Source: Candidatus Hydrogenedentes bacterium CG07_land_8_20_14_0_80_42_17 (GTDB lineage: Bacteria; UBA8481). From it: a DNA stretch of 5,598 nt. The stretch spans positions 1 to 5,598 of the forward strand of contig PEWQ01000145.1 of the NCBI GenBank assembly GCA_002780065.1, read 5' to 3'. The position numbers were made by a program, and so were the translations under genes. Position 1 is the first letter of the stretch. Each line of letters starts with the position of its first letter. Under the pieces are notes generated by a model. The model did no database searches. It was not told the DNA's origin and worked only from the letters and a program-made list of their open reading frames with translations. Positions 5,513 through 5,598 of this stretch are shown piece by piece.

Positions 5513-5598
5513 GGGTGCATGGCGAATTATTGGCACTTCCCCTGTAATCCGAAGATAATGTAGGACAGGCAATTACAATCGCGGGAGGGAACGCAGAT
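5513..5598. other. Right-edge flank, no supportable gene
   Basis: This is outside the inverted repeat. I see no gene, and the longest plus-strand frame starting here is 15 codons. The window ends in GGGAGGGAACGCAGAT; if the next base is G, this would be a purine-rich ribosome binding site spaced seven bases from an ATG, so a plus-strand gene may begin at the edge. That cannot be decided from the window. Confidence 0.3.

Noticed and set aside
5427-5598. Minus-strand open frame entering from the right edge and running through the right repeat arm
   Set aside because: The peptide shared with the left arm differs mostly by amino-acid-changing substitutions, so there is no sign of protein-level selection; the frame has no visible start in the window.

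Overview
The window reads as bacterial chromosome, AT-rich overall and probably from an uncultivated or little-studied lineage. Bacterial signs are a canonical tRNA-Pro with C1:G72 and discriminator A73, Shine-Dalgarno sites, a tightly packed operon with a TAATG stop/start overlap, and a Sec-type signal peptide. The tRNA lacks an encoded CCA. I cannot assign a phylum: no ribosomal or other marker protein is present, and none of the three proteins is one I recognise by name.

Layout, left to right. Positions 1-244 hold an uninterrupted array of AT-rich 7-bp repeats. It runs into a unique-looking core, and array end plus core (219-308) recur inverted near the right end (5427-5512). Between these arms lies a single transcription direction, the minus strand. 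Read in that direction it contains: a candidate promoter (5306-5334); tRNA-Pro(CGG) (5296-5223); two exact-period 90-bp tandem units, each carrying a copy of the last 15 nt of the tRNA plus its trailer (5210-5031); and three genes. The genes are a 115-aa three-helix membrane protein (5017-4670), a 305-aa cytosolic helical protein with a disordered Ser/Ala/Pro/Gln-rich centre and a duplicated short motif (4670-3753), and a 1093-aa exported beta-sandwich protein with a helical C-terminus (3709-428). About 120 bp of apparently empty DNA separates the last gene from the left repeat. The final 86 bp on the right carry no gene I can support.

The three proteins look like one unit: an exported multi-domain protein, a small inner-membrane protein and a cytosolic partner, made from adjacent and partly coupled cistrons. 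A cell-envelope assembly or attachment role is a reasonable guess, but it is inference only. No terminator is visible between the tRNA and the first gene, so the mRNA may be a processed read-through product of the tRNA transcript. The parts most worth a second look are the tRNA-tail repeats, the inverted array/core elements bordering the locus, and the uncharacterised three-gene operon.
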